Made by a program: the position numbers and the translations under genes. The notes below the pieces were generated by a model. It was not told the DNA's origin. It saw only the letters and a program-made list of their open reading frames with translations, and did no database searches. DNA of 36,792 nucleotides from Selenomonas sp. GACV-9. Its GTDB lineage: Bacteria; Bacillota; Negativicutes; Selenomonadales; Selenomonadaceae. How positions within the stretch are numbered: position 1 is the first letter of the stretch; every line of letters starts with the position of its first letter. Of the stretch, positions 33,343-36,792 are shown in pieces. Where the stretch lies: contig FPAX01000021.1 in assembly GCA_900116485.1 (NCBI GenBank), positions 1 through 36,792 of the forward strand. The letters are read 5' to 3'.

Positions 33343-36300
33343 CGAATCTTACGGAAATATCGTTGAAACACCGGGCACTGGTCTGGTATTTCATCATCAT
33401 GACGGCCATCGGCGGCTTGTTTGCCTACTTCCAGCTCGGCCGCATGGAGGACCCCCAGTTCACGATCCGTCAGATGGTCATCACAGCTGCCTGGCCGGGC
33501 GCTACGGCAGAGCAGATGCAGGAACAGGTCACGGACAAACTCGAGAAGAAGTTCCAGGATATCCCGGGGCTTGACCATGTGACCAGCGAGACCCGGGAAG
33601 GGCAGACCGTCATCTATGTGACGCTGAAAGCAGAGGTACCTAAGGAACAGATCCGGCCCATCTGGCGCGATGTCCATAACTTCGGCGAGGATGTCAAGAA
33701 GGAGCTGCCGGAAGGTGTATACGGCCCCTACTACAACGACCGCTTCGATGATGTCTATGGCTCGGTCTATGCGGTGACGGGCGATGGCTACAGCTATGAG
33801 GAGATGCGCCAGTACGCTGAGAAGACGCGCCGGATGCTCCTGGGTGTGCCGAATGTCCAGAAGGTCGAGCTTATCGGCGAGCAGCCCGAGAAGGTCTATG
33901 TCGAGCTGCAGCGCGATAAGCTGGCCGAGCTCGGCGTAAGTCCCCAGGTGATCGCCAATGCCCTGAAGACCCAGAACGAGATGACGGCTTCGGGCGAAGT
34001 CGAGACGGACTCCAACAATGTCTATCTGCGCGTCAGCGGCGTGTTCGATGATGTCGATGCAATCCGGGAGATGCCGATAAATGCCAATGGCAAGGTGTTC
34101 CGCCTCGGGGATATCGCCAAGGTTGAGCGCAAGACGGCCGATCCGGCCAAGCCGAAGATGTTCTTCAACGGCGAGCCGGCCATCGGTATCGCTGTATCGA
34201 TGGAGGATGGCGGCAACATCCTGCAGCTCGGCGAGAACCTCCGCAAGGAAATCAGCAAGGTCCAGCAGGAGGTGCCGGTGGGCCTGGAGGTCCATCAGGT
34301 ATCTGACCAGCCGAAGGTCGTCGATAACTCGATCCACGACTTCGTCAAGACCCTTGTCGAGGCCATCGTCATCGTCCTGGCAGTCAGCTTCCTGTCGCTG
34401 GGCGTGCGCACTGGCATGGTGGTTGCTGGCTGCATCCCGCTGGTACTCTGCGGCGTGTTCTGCATCATGTATATGTTCGGCATCGACCTGCACAAGGTAT
34501 CCCTTGGTGCTCTGATCATTGCCCTGGGCCTGCTGGTCGATGATGCGATCATCGCCGTCGAGATGATGAGCGTCAAGCTCGAGCTGGGGCTCAACCGCTT
34601 CGATGCGGCTTGCTATGCGTTCCGCGCTACGGCCAAGCCGATGCTCACAGGTACGCTGATCACCTGTGCAGGTTTTATCCCAGTGGCTTTTTCCCAGGGC
34701 ATGGCCAGTGAGTTCTGCAAGGCGCTGTTCCCGGTCATCGGCACGGCGCTGGTGCTCTCCTGGATCGTCTCGGTCATGGTGGCGCCGCTGTTCGGCTATC
34801 ATCTGATCCGCGTCGAAGTCAAGAAGGATGAGGATGGCAAGATCGATCCCTATCAGAGCCGTTTCTACACCTGGTTCCGCGAGGTGCTGGTCTGGTTCCT
34901 CGACCATCGCAAGCTGGTACTGGTGGCAACTGTCGTCCTGTTCCTGGTGTCCGTGGGCATGATGAAGTTCATCAAGCAGGAATTCTTCCCCACCTCGACA
35001 AGACCTGAGGTGCTTGTGGAGCTCAAGCTGCCCGAAGGCTCGTCTATGGCGGCGACGCAGGAGGTCTGCGACCGCATGTCCTCCTGGCTGCAGGAGCGGC
35101 AGGATATGCTGGCCAACTACTCGTACTATGTCGGCCGCTATGCTCCGCGCTTCGTGCTGACAATCGACCCGAAAGCCGACAGGGATAACGCCGCCCAGTT
35201 CGTGCTGGTGGCTAAAGACACTGCGGCGCGGGAGAAACTGACGGCTGAGCTCAACCAGGCCTTCAACGAAGAGTTTTCCGACGTCCGGGCCAAGCTGCAG
35301 TTCATCCAGACCGGCCCGCCAGCTGACTATCCGGTCATGCTGCGGGTGACAGGCTATTCGACGGAGCAGACCAAGGAGCTTGCCCGTCAGGTGGCCGATA
35401 TCGTCGCCAAGGACCCGAACAACTATAACGTCAACATGAGCTGGGGGGACAAGAGCAAGGTCATGCACTTAGAGCTCGACCAGGACAAGCTGCGCTCCCT
35501 GGGCGTCAGCAGCCAGTCCGTATCCCAGCAGATTTACACGGCTGTGACAGGTGCGACGGCAGCGCAGTTCTACGCGGGCGACCGCACGCTAGACATCACG
35601 CTGCGGCTGGCCGGCGAGGACCGCAAGGACCTGTCGAAGATGAAAAGCCTGCCGATATATCTCGGCCAGGCTGGCTATGTGCCGTTAGAGCAGCTGGCCA
35701 AGATCTCCTATGATGCGGAGGATGGCTTTATCGAGCGGTACAACCTCATGCCGACCATCACGGTCCAGGCCGATGTCCATGCGGGCACCGCCAATGACGC
35801 CACCCAGAAGGCCTATGAGGCAACGAAGGACTTGCGTGCTGACTTGCCGTTCGGCTGCCGCATCGAGACAGCTGGTGCGCTGGAGGACAGTGAGGAGAGC
35901 GTGGGCTTCCTGCTGAAACCTGTGCCGATCATGATCTTCATCATCATGACGCTGCTCATGTTCCAGCTCGGCAGTGCCAAGCAGATGCTGCTGACGGTGC
36001 TTACGGCACCACTGGGGCTCATCGGCGTATCCTGGGGCATGCTGTTGACCAATTCCGCCATGGGCTTTGTGGCTGAGCTCGGCATCCTGGCCTTGTTCGG
36101 CATGATCATCCGCAACTCGGTCATCCTGATCGACCAGATACAGAAGCATCTGGCTGATGGCGAGACCCCATGGGATGCCGTCATCGATTCGGCCATCCTG
36201 CGTTTCCGGCCCATCATGCTCACGGCTGCGGCGGCCATCCTCGGCATGCTGCCGCTCATGGTAAGCACCTTCTGGGGACCGATGGCCGTGGCCATCGCCA

Positions 36301-36383
36301 GCGGCCTGCTGGTGGCAACGGTGCTGACCCTGTTGGTACTGCCTGCGATGTATGCGGTGGCGTACAAGGTCGAAAGAGAATAA
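33339..36383 (+). CDS. RND family (AcrB/MdtB-like) efflux pump
   Basis: The 1014-residue inner-membrane pump has twelve TM segments in two repeats with large periplasmic loops after TM1 and TM7. The proton-relay pair Asp401-Asp402 in TM4 (LLVDDAIIAVEMM) matches Asp407/Asp408 of AcrB. Other family marks are QLGRMEDPQFTIR near the N-terminus, AWPGATAEQMQEQV, and LTGTLITCAGFIPVAF. Length is typical (1010-1050). It exports drugs, dyes or envelope compounds by proton antiport with the adaptor above. No TolC-type outer-membrane gene follows in the window, so a channel encoded elsewhere is needed. It ends 30 bases before a strong hairpin. Confidence 0.96.
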   Translation: MTNLTEISLKHRALVWYFIIMTAIGGLFAYFQLGRMEDPQFTIRQMVITAAWPGATAEQMQEQVTDKLEKKFQDIPGLDHVTSETREGQTVIYVTLKAEVPKEQIRPIWRDVHNFGEDVKKELPEGVYGPYYNDRFDDVYGSVYAVTGDGYSYEEMRQYAEKTRRMLLGVPNVQKVELIGEQPEKVYVELQRDKLAELGVSPQVIANALKTQNEMTASGEVETDSNNVYLRVSGVFDDVDAIREMPINANGKVFRLGDIAKVERKTADPAKPKMFFNGEPAIGIAVSMEDGGNILQLGENLRKEISKVQQEVPVGLEVHQVSDQPKVVDNSIHDFVKTLVEAIVIVLAVSFLSLGVRTGMVVAGCIPLVLCGVFCIMYMFGIDLHKVSLGALIIALGLLVDDAIIAVEMMSVKLELGLNRFDAACYAFRATAKPMLTGTLITCAGFIPVAFSQGMASEFCKALFPVIGTALVLSWIVSVMVAPLFGYHLIRVEVKKDEDGKIDPYQSRFYTWFREVLVWFLDHRKLVLVATVVLFLVSVGMMKFIKQEFFPTSTRPEVLVELKLPEGSSMAATQEVCDRMSSWLQERQDMLANYSYYVGRYAPRFVLTIDPKADRDNAAQFVLVAKDTAAREKLTAELNQAFNEEFSDVRAKLQFIQTGPPADYPVMLRVTGYSTEQTKELARQVADIVAKDPNNYNVNMSWGDKSKVMHLELDQDKLRSLGVSSQSVSQQIYTAVTGATAAQFYAGDRTLDITLRLAGEDRKDLSKMKSLPIYLGQAGYVPLEQLAKISYDAEDGFIERYNLMPTITVQADVHAGTANDATQKAYEATKDLRADLPFGCRIETAGALEDSEESVGFLLKPVPIMIFIIMTLLMFQLGSAKQMLLTVLTAPLGLIGVSWGMLLTNSAMGFVAELGILALFGMIIRNSVILIDQIQKHLADGETPWDAVIDSAILRFRPIMLTAAAAILGMLPLMVSTFWGPMAVAIASGLLVATVLTLLVLPAMYAVAYKVERE

Positions 36384-36384
36384 A

Positions 36385-36403
36385 TGGGGCTGGATAGGCC
36401 CCA
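36385..36403 (+). other. Small hairpin after the RND pump gene
   Basis: TGGGGC and GCCCCA pair across a seven-base loop directly after the stop codon. No T-run follows. It may help end or stabilise the RND transcript. Confidence 0.5.
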
Positions 36404-36413
36404 ACACCATAAG

Positions 36414-36453
36414 AGGAGGTTCGCCGACGAAGAGACGTCGGCGAACCTCCTTT
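36414..36453 (+). terminator. Terminator-like 16-bp hairpin after the RND operon
   Basis: AGGAGGTTCGCCGACG pairs perfectly with its complement across a six-base loop. Only three T follow on the plus strand and the minus side is also T-poor, so it may act as a strong stem with weak termination or mark the 3' end of the minus-strand RNA candidate. Confidence 0.7.
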
Positions 36454-36459
36454 AGTTGT

Positions 36460-36792
36460 GCAAGAAATAAATTGCAGTTTGTCTGTCAGTGCGTGCGGAA
36501 CGGAATCCCGATAGTACGCAGCTCGGGGTTCACGGGGTAGTACTTTTTCTGTTTCCGCTGAATGGACCGTACAACCAGAACTACGGACTTAGTTACCTGC
36601 TCCCGTCACCAGGTCGCGACGTACATAGTTCTTTCTAGGTTATGCGCTTACGGCCCAGTCCTGCTGCGCAGGACAGTCGCTCCAGACAGAAAGAAGCACT
36701 ACCCCGTTCGCCCCTTTGGCAACGGTAGTCTGAATTTGCACGAACCGTTGCTCCCGCAGCAAGCACATCGATGTAATTCGTGACCTATCGCC
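36460..36792 (-). ncRNA. Candidate structured RNA, unassigned, cut by the window edge
   Basis: No frame on either strand stays open with a start and ribosome site across these 333 bases, yet they are full of perfect complementarity: a long-range helix of CGGGGTAGT (36533-36541) with ACTACCCCG (36698-36706), extended by CTTTTTCTGT-type pairing and by GGGG/CCCC (36525-36528, 36711-36714); an 8-bp stem (36719-36726 with 36744-36751); a 7-bp hairpin (36658-36664 with 36668-36674); and CCGTA/TACGG (36567-36571, 36582-36586). One or two positions in the long helix pair only as G-U on the minus strand, so I place it there with little certainty. I looked for hallmarks of RNase P, tmRNA, SRP, 6S, group I and II introns and found none. 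Confidence 0.4.

Noticed and set aside
33240..35468. A 742-codon open frame antisense to the RND pump
   Set aside because: The plus-strand pump is unmistakable; GC-rich third positions create long antisense frames. The translation is His/Asp-rich with no domain and no ribosome site.
36562..36783. A 73-codon plus-strand frame at the right end, and protein-like fragments on the minus strand (for example one ending in ELRTIGIPFRTH)
   Set aside because: No ribosome site, interrupted by stops in every frame, and overlapping strong RNA stems; a decayed gene is possible but I could not name a family.
1..36792. Mobile elements, CRISPR arrays, tRNA genes, phage or toxin-antitoxin modules
   Set aside because: No transposase, integrase, repeat-spacer series, cloverleaf or paired small toxin genes were found by reading both strands.

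Overview
This 36.8-kb window looks like chromosomal DNA of a diderm Firmicute of the class Negativicutes (Selenomonas/Mitsuokella-like). The evidence is a Firmicute gene order (rpmE, DUF1385, prfA, prmC, tsaC/sua5) beside envelope features of Gram-negative type: an RND pump with a lipoprotein adaptor, and lipid-linked glycosyltransferases of the ArnT/GtrB kind. A molybdoenzyme operon and a futalosine-pathway menaquinone gene fit an anaerobe with quinol-linked respiration. Genus is not determinable by eye. No transposon, phage, CRISPR or tRNA gene was seen.

Layout. 1-131: 3' end of a 5S rRNA and its terminator. 224-2107: mscL with a C-terminal zinc ribbon, convergent with a secreted beta-helix protein. 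2108-2623: a gene-free stretch with a dense cluster of DnaA boxes, then a terminator-containing leader in front of panC-panD. 3869-6168: a MATE efflux pump and a divergent MerR regulator sharing a MerR-type promoter with a 19-bp spacer. 6242-7429: Bcr/CflA transporter. 7488-10753: dicarboxylate/amino-acid symporter and divergent chemoreceptor. 10828-14939: tex and a translationally coupled 639-residue protein made of two CobT-like halves. 15087-16825: a short DUF4127 protein, a 50-residue basic protein with its own promoter and terminator, and a PerR/Fur-type regulator with an operator at its own promoter. 16844-21308: rpmE with a structured leader, then DUF1385-prfA-prmC-tsaC. 21364-22821: two membrane-anchored coiled-coil proteins of unknown role. 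22891-28130: a four-cluster ferredoxin divergent from a TorD chaperone/DMSO-reductase-type operon. 28210-31504: an ArnT-like glycosyltransferase, a GtrB/ArnC-like glycosyltransferase and mqnA, overlapping start to stop. 31779-36383: marR, RND adaptor and RND pump. 36384-36792: strong hairpins and an unassigned, heavily self-complementary stretch running off the window.

How parts may work together. The membrane subunit of the molybdoenzyme would take electrons from menaquinol, and mqnA next door makes menaquinone. MerR and MarR each sit with an efflux system they probably control. A palindrome, TATAAG-N5-CTTATA, occurs both upstream of the chemoreceptor/symporter pair and at the molybdoenzyme promoter, suggesting one regulator for both. 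The observations most worth a second look are the fused CobT-like protein (possible single-chain ArsAB-type cobamide lower-ligand activator), the DnaA-box cluster, the shared palindrome, and the structured right-hand end.
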